Below are positions 17,401 through 23,412 of a DNA stretch of 28,527 nucleotides, piece after piece. The first letter of the stretch is position 1; each line of letters begins with the position of its first letter. The stretch is from Plakobranchus ocellatus. Taxonomy: Eukaryota; Mollusca; Gastropoda; Plakobranchidae. The stretch covers positions 631,725 through 660,251 of the forward strand of contig BLXT01005762.1 in NCBI GenBank assembly GCA_019648995.1, given 5' to 3'. A program made the translations under genes and the position numbers. The notes under the pieces are model-generated. The model had not been told where the DNA came from. It ran no database searches and saw only the letters and a program-made list of their open reading frames with translations.

Positions 17401-18669
17401 CGAAAAACAAAATTCGAATTTATCTTCAGAAAATAATGAACCCTATAATAATCCTTTTATCCTAAAAGAGCTAAAAAAATTCACTTAATAAATCTAATGA
17501 GTTGGCAGCAGGTCCTGACGTGTGTATTATCAGTTCCTGAGGCACCTTCTTGAATTTTGCCTGCATATTATCCTTAAACTTTTCAATAACATTTGACCAC
17601 TGGAGACATTCCTCCCATCTTGGAGGGAGGCTGCTGTGGTTCCAATTCTAAAACCCAGTAAGGATCCTTCTGATCTTTCGAACTGTAGACCTATTATGCT
17701 TGTGTAATACCCTTGAGCGGATGGTGAACGACCGACTCATCCATGTACTTGAGTCCAGAGACCTGCTGTCAAAGGTGTAGTGCAGTTTTAGGAAGGACTA
17801 TAGCACATAGGAACACTTGGTCAGACTGACGGCTTTTTTCCTCGAAAAAGCTTATGTTAAGACATGGAAGTATGGAATCCTAAAAGATCTTTTCGGCCTC
17901 GATTTTAGGGGCAGGTTGCCTGTTTTCATTTCAAATTTTCTAAAAGACCGCCATTTGAAAGTTGAAGCAGAGAATACGTTTTCTTCTTCTTACCACCAGG
18001 AAAACGGTGTTCCTTATGGCAATAAAAAAAAAAATAATATAATTAAGTCAGTTCCTAAATATGTAAGTGCATTTTATTTGTTGACGATTTTGCCATTTAC
18101 ACTGAGGGTTAACACCTGCAGCATCTTGAGTGCACCATTCAACTGTATAAATAATGTTCAGAAATGGGTCACCGAGAAAGGTTTCAGAGTTGTGGTTTCA
18201 AAGACCACCTGTGTCCATTTACACTGAACCCACCCTTCATCTGGACGGCCAGCTGATCCCAGTGAAGGGTGAGGCTAAATTTTGGGGGTAATTTTTGACC
18301 AACACTTAATTTTGAAAGCCATGTATTTTATTTAAAAAAGAAATGCTTGGAAGCTTTGAATCTATTGTGTTGTAGGCTATACGGACTGGGGTGTGGATAG
18401 AGCCATCCTTCTAAAGCTTTACTGCACTCTAGTCTGGCCCAAGTCAGACTACGGCCGTGTCATATACGGTTGTGCAAAAAAAGAAAAAAGAAAACTACTT
18501 TCTGACAATGATGTCCCAAGTTCTATCAGATTCAAACTTTCAAAGAAAAATCTGAAATAGGAAAAAGCAAAGATGTCTTTACCTTCATTGTAATTAAATA
18601 GCTAATTTTTAAATTCTTTTTTCCCTCCAGTTTTTGGAAATGGTTCTAGACACAACTTTGAAAAAGTGA
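1332..18669 (+). CDS. PEF1: Peflin (penta-EF-hand protein), 5'-partial, six visible exons
   Basis: The exons 1332-1745, 7791-7918, 10741-10815, 11007-11081, 11263-11434 and 18631-18669 all have AG acceptors and GT donors and join in frame to 300 codons plus TGA. The visible protein has a Gly/Tyr/Pro/Gln repeat domain (residues 1-127), the pre-EF segment SPELWTWFQ, and five EF-hands. EF1 (loop D141-E152), EF2 (D178-E189) and EF3 (D208-E219) have acidic residues at positions 1, 3, 9 and 12 or accepted substitutes; EF4 and EF5 lack a complete set. A Gly/Pro-rich N-terminus longer than in ALG-2, sorcin or grancalcin, and the motif SPQFSQLVVR, point to peflin. In animals peflin dimerises with ALG-2/PDCD6 through EF5 and works in calcium-dependent control of COPII coats and as a CUL3-KLHL12 co-adaptor; that role is carried over from the family. 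The initiator exon is outside the window. Human peflin is about 284 residues, so little should be missing. Confidence 0.93.
1431..1712 (+). repeat. Coding 24-bp minisatellite in peflin
   Basis: About eleven to twelve tandem units of roughly GGCTATGGAGCTCCACCAGG plus four more bases encode GYGAPPGQ. One unit is three bases longer (an extra Pro codon near 1535). The units at the 3' end (about 1610-1700) are nearly identical and share GGGGCCCC, whereas the 5' units use different third-position bases, suggesting recent local duplication at the 3' side. Confidence 0.9.
1746..2679. other. Intron 1, first part; nothing recognised
   Basis: AT-rich intronic sequence after the repeat exon. The stretch 2400-2680 opens long overlapping frames on both strands, but neither translation resembles a known family. 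It lies just beyond the 3' tail of the minus-strand LINE fragment and may be its target site or another unidentified repeat. Confidence 0.4.
2680..2915 (-). mobile_element. LINE 3'-end fragment (reverse-transcriptase C-terminus)
   Basis: Read on the minus strand, the sequence encodes GHMMRRGKLEHLVTTGKFEG, then KRSRGRQREKIMDGLATWLG. This is the signature distal to the reverse-transcriptase domain in many invertebrate LINE polyproteins (GHVMRR...EGKRSRGRQR...W). It is followed by GGTWSP and a (GAT)n tail at about 2679-2693 as read in reverse, like the short tandem repeats that end RTE- and CR1-type elements. It is a 5'-truncated dead copy. Exact clade is uncertain. Confidence 0.75.
2916..4087. 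other. Intron 1, middle part; unclassified
   Basis: No coding or transposon signature was recognised between the LINE tail and element A. It includes the CRE-like palindrome at 3151-3160. A 60-codon frame at 3517-3699 looks like chance. Confidence 0.4.
3151..3160. promoter_or_regulatory. CRE-like palindrome GTGACGTCAC
   Basis: A perfect 10-bp palindrome contains the full CREB/ATF consensus TGACGTCA within a locally GC-richer patch (about 3120-3180). It lies in peflin intron 1. One site alone gives little support for function, and it may belong to an unidentified repeat. Confidence 0.25.
4400..4427. repeat. (GT)n microsatellite in copy A
   Basis: About fourteen uninterrupted TG units, followed by a purine-rich run (ggagaaggggaggg). 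The corresponding part of copy B carries a short CA tract in reverse, so the tract is part of the element and varies between copies. Confidence 0.9.
4561..4641 (+). repeat. Tandem duplication with (CT)n inside copy A
   Basis: Two units, 4561-4599 and 4605-4641, each read GTTTAAACTTCA, then a variable (CT) run, then CTAGCACTG. Copy B has only one such unit (reverse strand, about 15660-15715), so the duplication happened in copy A or its lineage. Confidence 0.85.
5033..5215 (+). pseudogene. Possible transposase N-terminal (HTH) relic in copy A
   Basis: The 60-codon frame starts at a TTG where the equivalent ATG is lost. It reads PIKRKIKLIYKVKEKRVANK, later GVSTNLVYLRILFTNEED, and stops at IWAP. 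The layout, a basic KRK start, a K-x-L/I-I-x-x-V helix, then G-V-S-T-x-L-x-x-I-L and a short acidic tail, resembles the helix-turn-helix start of pogo/CENP-B-type transposases. Copy B has the same block (about 14960-15200, minus strand) with frame breaks and the same NEED..PDIWAP end. Nothing of a catalytic domain follows. The resemblance is by eye only. Confidence 0.35.
5455..5499. repeat. (GT)n plus G-run in copy A
   Basis: About fifteen TG units followed directly by a G-rich run (gaggggggagggggggg-like). It lies near the right end of copy A; copy B has a corresponding short CA/CT tract around 14710-14735. Confidence 0.9.
5643..5821. repeat. Inverted repeat with 22-bp arms
   Basis: The left arm GTCATCATAGTTATGTGCGA (5643 onward, plus AA) and the right arm (5800-5821), read in reverse complement as GCCATCACAGTTATGTGCGA plus AA, match except for a few bases. 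The spacer is about 135 bp with no coding capacity. This looks like a small palindromic element or the ends of a miniature transposon; no target duplication is clear. Confidence 0.6.
6380..6422. repeat. Perfect 13-bp inverted repeat
   Basis: AACTGTTTTTTTT (6380-6392) and AAAAAAAACAGTT (6410-6422) form a perfect 13-bp stem with a 17-base loop. Eight of the pairs are A:T homopolymer, so chance formation in AT-rich DNA is likely. Confidence 0.5.
6487..6650 (+). repeat. Polypyrimidine tract
   Basis: About 160 bases almost entirely C and T, including a short (CT)n run near 6498, interrupted by a few purines. No nearby acceptor joins to the peflin frame, so it is treated as simple sequence. Confidence 0.75.
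7170..7390 (-). mobile_element. LINE reverse-transcriptase relic
   Basis: Minus-strand reading in shifted frames gives QCGYVFNKGTGNSIFFLSC, then LMDKCIEMQKDLHL, then GFDKIKHKKLFHMLEKLDIE and finally WDQSASVRTE. These are in the order of the conserved block before, at and after motif A (F-x-D-Y-x-K-A-F-D) in LINE reverse transcriptases. At least three frame changes and an in-frame stop make it a fossil. It could be the same family as the minus-strand fragment at 2680-2915. Confidence 0.75.
7791..7918 (+). CDS. PEF1: Peflin exon encoding EF-hand 1 and start of EF-hand 2
   Basis: The exon is bounded by the acceptor ttcctgaag and the donor AG/gtgagat. It encodes 42 codons and the first two bases of a split Arg codon. 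The loop DADHSGKITAVE is a canonical EF-hand calcium loop, followed by ELQQALMNGNWSPFN, typical of the EF1 exit helix in peflin. It ends in MFDRDR, the first half of the EF2 loop. The exon is continuous only with the next exon at 10741. Confidence 0.93.
8011..8074. repeat. Two sub-terminal palindromes of piggyBac-like element 1
   Basis: ATCGCGACTATAGTTGCGGT (8011-8030) and ATCACAACTATAATCGCGAT (8055-8074) are both near-perfect palindromes on the consensus ATCGCGACTATAGTCGCGAT. Each is preceded by AAGGTT or AAAGGTT. Differences from the consensus are C-to-T or G-to-A changes, as expected from CpG decay. They probably are, or were, transposase-binding sites. Confidence 0.7.
8249..8836 (+). pseudogene. 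piggyBac transposase relic (ends only)
   Basis: The ATG at 8249 opens an acidic N-terminus (MAGQVSIPDLFEKLYAEYND...) that stops at 8441. Shifted frames then give LKKLFVEDAV and VEETNIYTKSRID, and the frame at 8594-8836 gives SRHRVWENVSASEMQRFIAL, matching the start of the piggyBac transposase domain (ETN+Y ... SR..W..V...EM..F..L). Directly after GLVE the reading becomes MTKLIGVDTKESKLPIIARS and CPGCFEMYHRR, like the C-terminal cysteine-rich tail (C..CF..YH). The several hundred residues with the catalytic aspartates are missing, so the product cannot be a working transposase. Confidence 0.75.
9100..9837 (+). mobile_element. piggyBac-like element 2 (738 bp)
   Basis: TTAA at 9096-9099 and 9838-9841 flanks an element that begins CTCACTTGGGC and ends GTGCGAGTGAG, with a CTCACT/AGTGAG terminal inverted repeat and an inner GGGC/GCCC match. 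It carries a 43-codon frame at 9343-9474 and otherwise AT-rich filler. Only about 30 bp separate it from element 1. The termini differ from element 1, so it is a different family. Confidence 0.75.
9343..9474 (+). pseudogene. Possible piggyBac transposase N-terminal remnant
   Basis: The ATG frame reads MSQVTNNDRPSDSEPEIPYN, then PDPEYKADP, a Pro/Lys stretch (PPPKKKAKK) and a stop. Acidic Ser/Asp/Glu-rich starts followed by basic clusters are usual in piggyBac transposases, but no catalytic region follows. The C10-A9 homopolymer around 9431-9449 is prone to sequencing error, so the exact frame is uncertain. Confidence 0.4.
9842..10740. other. Intron 2, right part; nothing recognised
   Basis: AT-rich, T-run-containing intronic DNA between element 2 and the EF2 exon. 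No coding frame of interest, transposon end or RNA gene was recognised. Confidence 0.45.
10741..10815 (+). CDS. PEF1: Peflin exon encoding EF-hand 2
   Basis: The 75-bp exon begins after ttcctgtgcag and ends at GACAG before gtgagatg. Its first base completes the split Arg codon. It encodes NGTIDVHEFAALWKYIQDW, completing an EF2 loop with D, D, N, D and E at the coordinating positions and then the long central helix of penta-EF-hand proteins. The final AG is the first part of another split Arg codon. Confidence 0.93.
11007..11081 (+). CDS. PEF1: Peflin exon encoding EF-hand 3
   Basis: The 75-bp exon starts after tacttcttcag and ends at CTTCT before gtaagtta, a near-consensus donor. It encodes FDQDRSGNIDANELGTAF, a complete canonical EF-hand loop, then QTFGYLL. 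It is separated from its neighbours by short introns of 191 and 181 bp. EF3 is one of the strong calcium sites in penta-EF-hand proteins. Confidence 0.93.
11263..11434 (+). CDS. PEF1: Peflin exon encoding EF-hands 4 and 5
   Basis: The exon runs from the acceptor ttggccag to the donor GAGGAG/gtaatgag, ending in phase 0. It encodes SPQFSQLVVRVFDRRRGG, a degenerate EF4 with basic residues in place of calcium ligands, then FDDFIQACVMLKTLTDKF and the non-canonical EF5 loop around KDTNQSGNIRISYEE. EF5 is the dimerisation hand in this family. The frame stays open 12 more codons into the intron (VMRMQYKNEVVR then TAA), so intron retention would give an alternative C-terminus. Confidence 0.92.
11435..11735. 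other. Start of intron 5; retention gives an alternative peflin end
   Basis: The intron opens with gtaatgag and stays in frame for VMRMQYKNEVVR before TAA at 11471-11473. A second donor-like GTAAAT follows at 11470. The remainder to 11735 is unremarkable, purine-rich on the + strand. Confidence 0.5.
11740..12408 (+). mobile_element. Probable solo LTR
   Basis: The segment begins TGTAACAAAAAACTAG and ends CCTACA, has a TATAAATA box at 12038-12045, an AATAAA at 12316-12321, and transcript-like sequence between. This is the order expected for a retrotransposon LTR of about 670 bp. No internal coding region follows. A clean five-base target duplication is not visible: AGGTC precedes, TCAGA follows, and TATTA occurs on both sides a few bases further out (11731-11735 and 12416-12420). 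Boundaries are tentative. Confidence 0.4.
12067..12213 (+). repeat. Imperfect tandem repeat, GATCACACAGAG units
   Basis: Units of uneven length (about 30 to 55 bp) each start GATCACA and combine CAGAGAAGACGCAGAGTAGG-like and GAGTTCATAGA-like blocks. It lies just downstream of the TATAAATA box of the LTR-like segment, so it would sit in its transcribed leader. Confidence 0.8.
12677..12704. other. Poly-G run and assembly gap
   Basis: A run of A then at least sixteen G is followed by ten N (12695-12704). The fixed length suggests a placeholder gap, so the true distance here is unknown. A further single N is at 22789. Confidence 0.95.
12791..13749. mobile_element. TTAA-flanked element 3 (piggyBac-like MITE)
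   Basis: TTAA at 12787-12790 is followed by CCCTTTCCATCCTAATGCGA. The right end, read in reverse from the TTAA at 13750-13753, is ACCTTTTTAACCTAATAGTG, so the two ends share the pattern CCTTT-N4-CCTAAT. The left end holds three or four copies of CCTAATGCGACC or a decayed form (12803-12890). No transposase is recognisable; a short open stretch near 13190 contains only basic residues. It is assigned to the piggyBac type by target site and C-rich ends only. Confidence 0.6.
13246..13265. repeat. Perfect 20-bp palindrome
   Basis: TAGATCTAGGCCTAGATCTA is a perfect palindrome, followed at once by further TAGATCTA units to about 13279. It sits inside element 3. The same core (CCTAGATCTA) occurs elsewhere in the window, for example in copies A and B. 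Confidence 0.9.
13754..14602. other. Intron 5 between element 3 and copy B
   Basis: A 104-codon frame at 14201-14515 (+) is Lys-rich, has no recognised domain and is probably chance. A 9-bp stem hairpin is at 14538-14560. Nothing else was recognised. Confidence 0.4.
14538..14560. repeat. Hairpin next to copy B
   Basis: AATTACCCT, a five-base loop CAGGT, and AGGGTAATT form a perfect 9-bp stem 44 bp before copy B. There is no poly-T tail and no evidence that it ends transcription. Confidence 0.6.
14605..16122 (-). mobile_element. 1.5-kb TA-flanked inverted-repeat element, copy B
   Basis: It starts CAGTCAACACTGCTTAAGTC and ends GACTTAAAGCAGTGTCAACTG, with TA on both sides (14603-14604 and 16123-16124). 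The inverted repeats match for roughly 25 bases. Read in reverse complement it follows copy A end to end, including GACAATCAAGCATGCC, the TTGTTGGGAGGTGC block and the NEED..PDIWAP-encoding block, so the two are the same family in opposite orientations. Several frames of 60 to 86 codons inside it are not genes. The insertion lies in peflin intron 5. Confidence 0.85.
16288..16386 (+). pseudogene. LINE endonuclease start, relic
   Basis: The frame VVQWNIRSFRSNFDELKLLL ... AVVALQE keeps the Asn of the W-N-I motif and the Glu that binds metal in APE-type endonucleases, then meets TGA. The next piece of the domain continues in another frame at 16359-16673. Confidence 0.7.
16359..16673 (+). pseudogene. 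LINE endonuclease middle, relic
   Basis: The useful part reads TIYSLYLPPNTPVW, then PKPFLILGDFNMHSPAWGNF. The GDFN-x-H-x-x-x-W-G motif is diagnostic for APE-like endonucleases of LINEs. The frame ends at TGA in LAEMT, and the rest of the domain follows in a third frame to GSDHFPI. Overlapping + and - frames in this region are shadows. Confidence 0.75.
17817..18227 (+). pseudogene. LINE reverse-transcriptase palm, relic
   Basis: The 136-codon frame covers FLEKAYVKTWKYGILKDLFG, then the GRLPVFISNFLKDRHLKVEA region and ENGVPYG, all typical of I/Jockey reverse transcriptases. Motif A has lost its Asp context (FFLEKAYV instead of a D-L-E-K-A-Y-D form), and the tract after GVPYG is replaced by a Lys/Asn run. 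The catalytic F-V-D-D (18077-18088) survives in another frame. It continues after a shift with LDGQLIP-like and YGRVIYG motifs. Confidence 0.75.
18481..18630. other. End of intron 5 with strong acceptor
   Basis: AT-rich sequence after the LINE. It ends in a pyrimidine tract and AG (18608-18630) that serves the peflin terminal exon. Confidence 0.6.
18631..18669 (+). CDS. PEF1: Peflin terminal coding micro-exon
   Basis: After a strong pyrimidine tract and acceptor (ttttttccctccag) the frame reads FLEMVLDTTLKK then TGA. It follows the upstream ISYEE in phase 0 and has the position, length and start of the hydrophobic C-terminal strand-helix that ends all penta-EF-hand proteins (an F-V/L-x-M pattern). 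It is too short to be found by ORF length. It is placed by matching phase and family C-terminus; no better candidate was seen in the preceding intron. Confidence 0.85.
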   Translation, partial: FLEMVLDTTLKK

Positions 18670-19290
18670 GATAACTGCAGCATGAAAGAAGATCTTCCGC
18701 TGACAAATTCAACAATAACAGCAACAGAAAAAAAGCCAACAATATATTAAAGGTTTGAGAATGCGAACAATAATTTTGCTATTTGAAAAGATTTTCATGT
18801 GATATTCTATTCTCAGTGGAAACTCATGATTTATTTTTTAGACTTAACAAACTGGCTTGTTTAAGAGATGTCTAATTTGAATGGAGCGTGCTAGCAACTT
18901 AAAATTTGAGGTTGTGCAGGCTAATACTGGTAAGATTGCATACTTCGTTTGCTTTTTTTTTCTAATGTATGTTTCAAAACTTCTTGTATTTCAAATGTAT
19001 TTAGAGGGAAAAATAGGCATATGGTATCCTTCTTTGGATGTAAACAGTGTGATACTCCTGATAGCTACAAATATAAGTGTAAATAATACATCACTTTTTG
19101 GTCTAAGGTAATAAGTGAGTTGATCAATGTTTTAGTTAAAAGTATTTAGATAAAAATCACTGTTGGAAAAATTCTGAACAGATTACTTTTTTTTACTTTT
19201 TTGTTTTTTTGTTGTTTTTTTTTTCCTTTTGATATTAATAAAAAACCAGAAAGTCCAGAAAAATAAAATGTCTGAAGACCAATCCTAGTG
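18670..19290 (+). other. Proximal peflin 3' UTR with poly(A) signals
   Basis: Sequence after the stop codon is non-coding. AATAAA occurs at 19237-19242 and again at 19262-19267, followed by a T/G-rich stretch, giving a plausible 3' UTR of about 0.6 kb. Distal AATAAA signals exist far downstream (23158 and 23174), so a longer 3' UTR is possible. Confidence 0.5.
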
Positions 19291-19668
19291 TTGTCCCATG
19301 TCGCATGTAACATTTTTGAGAAACAATTGTTTTTTTTATTTCTTTATTCAAAATATGTTCAAAAAGTTAATAAAAGTCACATTTCTTGGTTCAGAATCAA
19401 CATAATTCCATCTAGTTTTCACCATTGTAAACCTAAGAAAAAAAAATCTTTCAATAATTTATATAAAATATTCAAAATGCAACTTCTGACTCAGTAGGAT
19501 TGTTTTCAAGATATAATACCCCTTCTTAAAACTGCATTGCCAGGAAAAATCTTTTACATCTATCTATGTTATAGCAGGTTCCAGCATCTAGATGATGTGT
19601 ATATACCTAATGCTCTAATAATGATAATCTTATGTGTTCTTCTTTCCCAATTATTATATTGTAAGAAC
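19291..19668. other. Downstream of proximal poly(A) signals; nothing recognised
   Basis: AT-rich sequence with poly-T and poly-A runs. A 69-codon frame at 19288-19497 is low-complexity and not considered coding. Confidence 0.4.
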
Positions 19669-19670
19669 TA

Positions 19671-20092
19671 CAGTGGAAAAAAAAGCCGAAGTTGGATTAT
19701 TTGAATTTCTCATAAATCAAAGTATTCATGATCTGAGGTTTTTTCTCTTCTTTGGCTTTGTTAAATTTGGATTGATTATTCCACGTCGAAGAAAGTTGAT
19801 TCTCCTAATTTGAAGTCTGCATTGCTACAAACCGCAATGAGAAAAAAATTGTTTTCCTCTCACCATCCCTGCAATGGTGCCAATCACTGTTTTAACAAAG
19901 CTGGCATACTCCAGGACTGCCGTTAACAACAACAAGAGAGAGGGTAGGGGTCAAACTAGGGTGAGAGGAGGGAAATGGGGTGCCAAATGTAAGTTTAATA
20001 ATTAGTGGTATTCTCTGACTCCTAAGTTTACCCTTTTAATAATTCGAAGTTTTGGTCCATTCCCTGGCACTTCAATTATGAGGTTTCCACTG
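19671..20092. mobile_element. 422-bp TA-flanked miniature inverted-repeat element
   Basis: CAGTGGAAAA at the left and TTTCCACTG at the right form a terminal inverted repeat, each next to TA (19669-19670 and 20093-20094). Further in, GAAGTTGGATTATTTGAA on the left pairs imperfectly with the TTAATAATTCGAAGTT on the right. It has no coding capacity. The CAGTGGAAACCTC-type ends and TA target point to a Tc1/mariner/pogo-derived MITE, distinct from the CAGTCAACACTG family. Confidence 0.75.
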
Positions 20093-20253
20093 TATGTTGT
20101 ACCTCCTCAGAGCACAACCGTTTTTTTAGCAGTCTATAAAGACTATGTTATTCTATTCTAGCAGTAAAGGCTTCATACTTGAAGCAGAAAAATAAGATTG
20201 AGATTGGTGTAAAACATAATTCTAGATACATTTAATATTGTACACCTTATACT

Positions 20254-20325
20254 AATGATGATGATAATAATTATAATAATAATAGTAATGGTAATAAAAT
20301 AATAATATAATTATGATAATTCTAG
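20254..20325. repeat. ATA/ATG-rich microsatellite
   Basis: Trinucleotide-like repeats of TGA and TAA (tgatgatgataataattataataataata...) with interruptions. Confidence 0.85.
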
Positions 20326-20957
20326 TAAGATTACTTTAAAGAATGACAATATTTGATTTTGATCCTTATCTTGGTGTGGTCAAAAGTTTAGGAAACAAAA
20401 ACATTGTTGCAGAATCGGTCCTAATGCCTTTGATGTAAAAAAAATGAACATGGCTGAGAAACACATAAAAATTTATATTAAGATGATTATTTCTCCTGTC
20501 TAGAATTTCTTTTTCCAAATCAAATAAAATTAGTAGAGAAGAGACTTAACCTCACTCAGTTTTTCCCATAGCAATTTACTAAGTATCCAGATTTTTCAAG
20601 ACAATACATACAATATGTATGATACAAATTTGTCAGAAAGCTTGCAATAGTTTAGATAGCACTTCAAGACATTTTTTCAACGACCTTATCACAAACCAGA
20701 GGTCTCTGGTCTTCTTTGTTTAATTCTTGCAAGAGTAGGCCATCTAACATATTTGTGTAATGTTACAAGAAACAGATTTATAAACATATATTAGGCCTAA
20801 AATTTAATTATGTCTTTGTAATTTGAGGACGTCTGTGTATCCATTGCTTTTATGTGTGAGTCTGGAGTTAAATAATTCCTATAAAATATTGCTACCATTT
20901 CTTTTTAAATAGCAGTTCTAAATTGCTCAAATGTGTGATTTTTAAAGGCTTTTAACA

Positions 20958-20990
20958 ATTATTATAATATATTATATTATATTATATTTG
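20958..20990. repeat. (TATAT)n microsatellite
   Basis: Short tandem ATATT/TATAT units within an AT-only stretch. Confidence 0.8.
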
Positions 20991-23157
20991 ACTATAGTTT
21001 TTTGTATGAAAACCTATACTTTTATGTTTTTCAATTAATGATATTAAGGGACTGTGATTTGTTATCACTAAATTATAAATATTAATTGTTTTTATACTAT
21101 CAAGGAATCTAATTATACCAATAGGGATAAAAAAGAAAAAGTTATACAGGTGGGCTATAAAATAATCAAGGCCTATATTTTGAATTTATATAAATTTTTA
21201 ACTCCAACATTTTGATAGGACTGCAAATCAAAGTATTTCTAGACTGTTCTGTGCACAAATTCTTACTTTTTTATATATCTTCAGAAATTACTTTCTCTTA
21301 TTTTCAACCAGTGTACTTACAGTTATCGATATTATTAAGTCGTGACTGAGAAATGAATAGTGAAGAGATATCTTTGCAGAATTTAATGTCTTACCTTTTG
21401 TGCTTTGGTAGATAAGGTCATATAATTTTTATGTACATGGTATTTGGTAGCATCTTCATAAGAGTTAATAGAGCCCATTACCCGATGTGCCTTTAGACAA
21501 TCCTAACATTTTTAGACCTTGTTCATACTTTTTAGATCTAATCTGATGTAATATACATTTCATAATTCATTGTAAAGTAATCCTACAGCATAAAGCCTAG
21601 ATTGTCTTAGTGTATCACTGCAGTTGCACTGTTTCAGGCCGTTTTCAGGTAGAATAAGAAACTTAAAAGGAAGTTTGATACATTTTTCTTCCCCATTTTA
21701 TCATCAATAATTCAACTTAACCTCACGATGTAGAAGATGAACTATAGCCTCTCTTACTTAGAATTCTAGTTGACAGCATTATTAAATTCACCGCTGCCAG
21801 GGAAATCAGTGGACCCATCATTTCTTTTTGTACCTTTAAAATAGATCTATTCTATTTGTACATTTAAATTTTGTGAATACATCTTAAGCCCTATAGCTAC
21901 TTTATCATGATAAACTATGAATATTTTTTCTCATTTCAGTATTTTTGTGAATAGTTTTCAGTAAATCACAGAAATTCAAATTGGTTGGCAACTCTGCCTC
22001 TGAGTACATTTTTTACAGATTAAAAACTAGAAGGGGTCAGCATATTTCATTCAAACTTGTTTTATAAAGTCACCCAAGATTCAAGGTGCACATGCTAATT
22101 TTCTTTAAAATTCAAATATAGAGGCCTGTTGTACATCTCTGGGATAATCTTCATGTACAAAGTGATAAATACATTGGCAAAAACTCCTCCCATAAAATAT
22201 TCGAACAAGTCTAGCATACACATTTTAACTACGAAATAAGTACAACAAAAAAATTTGCTCTAATCACATGTCAATAAGGATTTTCATTCTTAGTGATAAT
22301 CATCAATCAGCCTGTGGAATTCAGCACATAAGTTGCTGTGCAGCTCATTTTGGCTTGAAACCAGCTTTCTCTTCATGTAATTTTGAAGGTCGTATGTGAG
22401 GACAATAAAGCCCATTTGCATGAAGCCATAGAATAGACCAATCTTTTGAGTTTAATGTAAGAAAGAAACATTAAAGGAGGTGTTAACTTTATATGAAAAC
22501 CTTAGTGGAGTGGGTCAAAATATTATCTTTTAAGAAGCACTATAAAGAAATTGTCATGATACAAAGAATGCAGATGAACAGAAAATTCCTATAAATCAGC
22601 AATTGCACCAAATGCTGACACTGACAGACACTGGTAGTGGCATAAGGATTGAATTGCAATAGAGAGGTCAATGCAGATTTCAGCGCAAGTTTGCAAATCA
22701 TCGCACCACTAATAATATCCTCATTAAAAACTGGAATCCTCCAAGCCAAAGACAAAACAAAACCAAAAAAAAAACCAAACTGATTTTANGCAAAATAATC
22801 TGCATAGTCGGTGGCTTTGAGTGTAACCGTAATATAAAACTCTCAAATGATTTAGAGAGAGGCCTTTAGTCATGTCAGAAATGAAGAAAAGATAGAATGT
22901 ACTTTGCTGTAATTTATGGATTGCTATTAATTGTCTGGATCTGTCAAAAGTTAAGTATTTCTTGAAAGGTAATCTGAAATTGAATTATTGTTATAATGAT
23001 TCTGTTTGGCATTTTCTCAATGAAAATGGCAACATTCCACAATTGTTCATTTAATGATCTGTATATCTTTTTTTCCTTTATTATTCAGTTTTTTGAATTT
23101 GTTATTTCCTATACAAAGTTTCCTTCATAATATGTATATACTACTTTTTCTTTCATG

Positions 23158-23205
23158 AATAAATAATTCATGTAATAAAAATGTTATCTGTTATGATGGG
23201 TTTAT
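23158..23205 (+). promoter_or_regulatory. Distal poly(A) signal cluster
   Basis: Two AATAAA hexamers (23158-23163 and 23174-23179) are followed within 20-30 bases by a T/G-rich stretch (TGTTATCTGTTATGATGGGT). This arrangement fits a cleavage and polyadenylation site for a + strand transcript, possibly a long peflin 3' UTR. It is AT-rich sequence, so chance occurrence is quite possible. Confidence 0.3.
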
Positions 23206-23365
23206 TGATTGAACTGTTTTCTGAAAGGGATACTGTATAACCATAACCTCGATCACACTTTTTTTTTTTAGCACTTGTACAAATACATGATTTTTGTTTG
23301 TATAGTGTCACCACAAGCTAAGATCTTTTTACATTTAGCAAGAACAATTACTGTATAACATACAA

Positions 23366-23412
23366 CTATATATATATATATCTATATATAATATGTGTGT
23401 GTGTGTGTGTGT
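23366..23412. repeat. (TA)n-(TG)n compound microsatellite
   Basis: A run of TA units with one C interruption is followed by about ten TG units, then GATA-rich sequence and a further short TG run at about 23448. Confidence 0.9.

Larger units (their letters stand above)
16250..18480 (+). mobile_element. I/Jockey-like LINE fragment (endonuclease plus reverse transcriptase)
   Basis: In order and in shifting frames: WNIRSFRSNFDELK and AVVALQE (16288-16383), the start of an APE endonuclease; LILGDFNMHSPAWG (about 16573-16614); TSAIDLAV and GSDHFPI (about 16725-16830), the closing catalytic motifs; VPWFTQECRQALQERKTAQR (about 17010-17070), the linker; SWREAAVVPILKPSKDP (about 17620-17670), RMVNDRLIHVLESRDLL, LEKAY..TWKYGILKDL and QENGVPYG (17715-18020); FVDDFAIYTEG (18077-18109); and WPKSDYGRVIYG. 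This is the domain order of I/Jockey-group LINEs. Many frameshifts, poly-A insertions and a missing ORF1 make it dead. The 3' end stops at an A-rich run near 18475. Confidence 0.85.
20095..23157. other. Non-coding 3' region; microsatellites only
   Basis: No exon, RNA gene or transposon end was recognised. It may be part of a long peflin 3' UTR, since distal poly(A) signals occur at its right end. AATAAA at about 22406 is another possible signal. The 71-codon minus-strand frame at 22540-22755 has no recognised domain. Confidence 0.4.
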
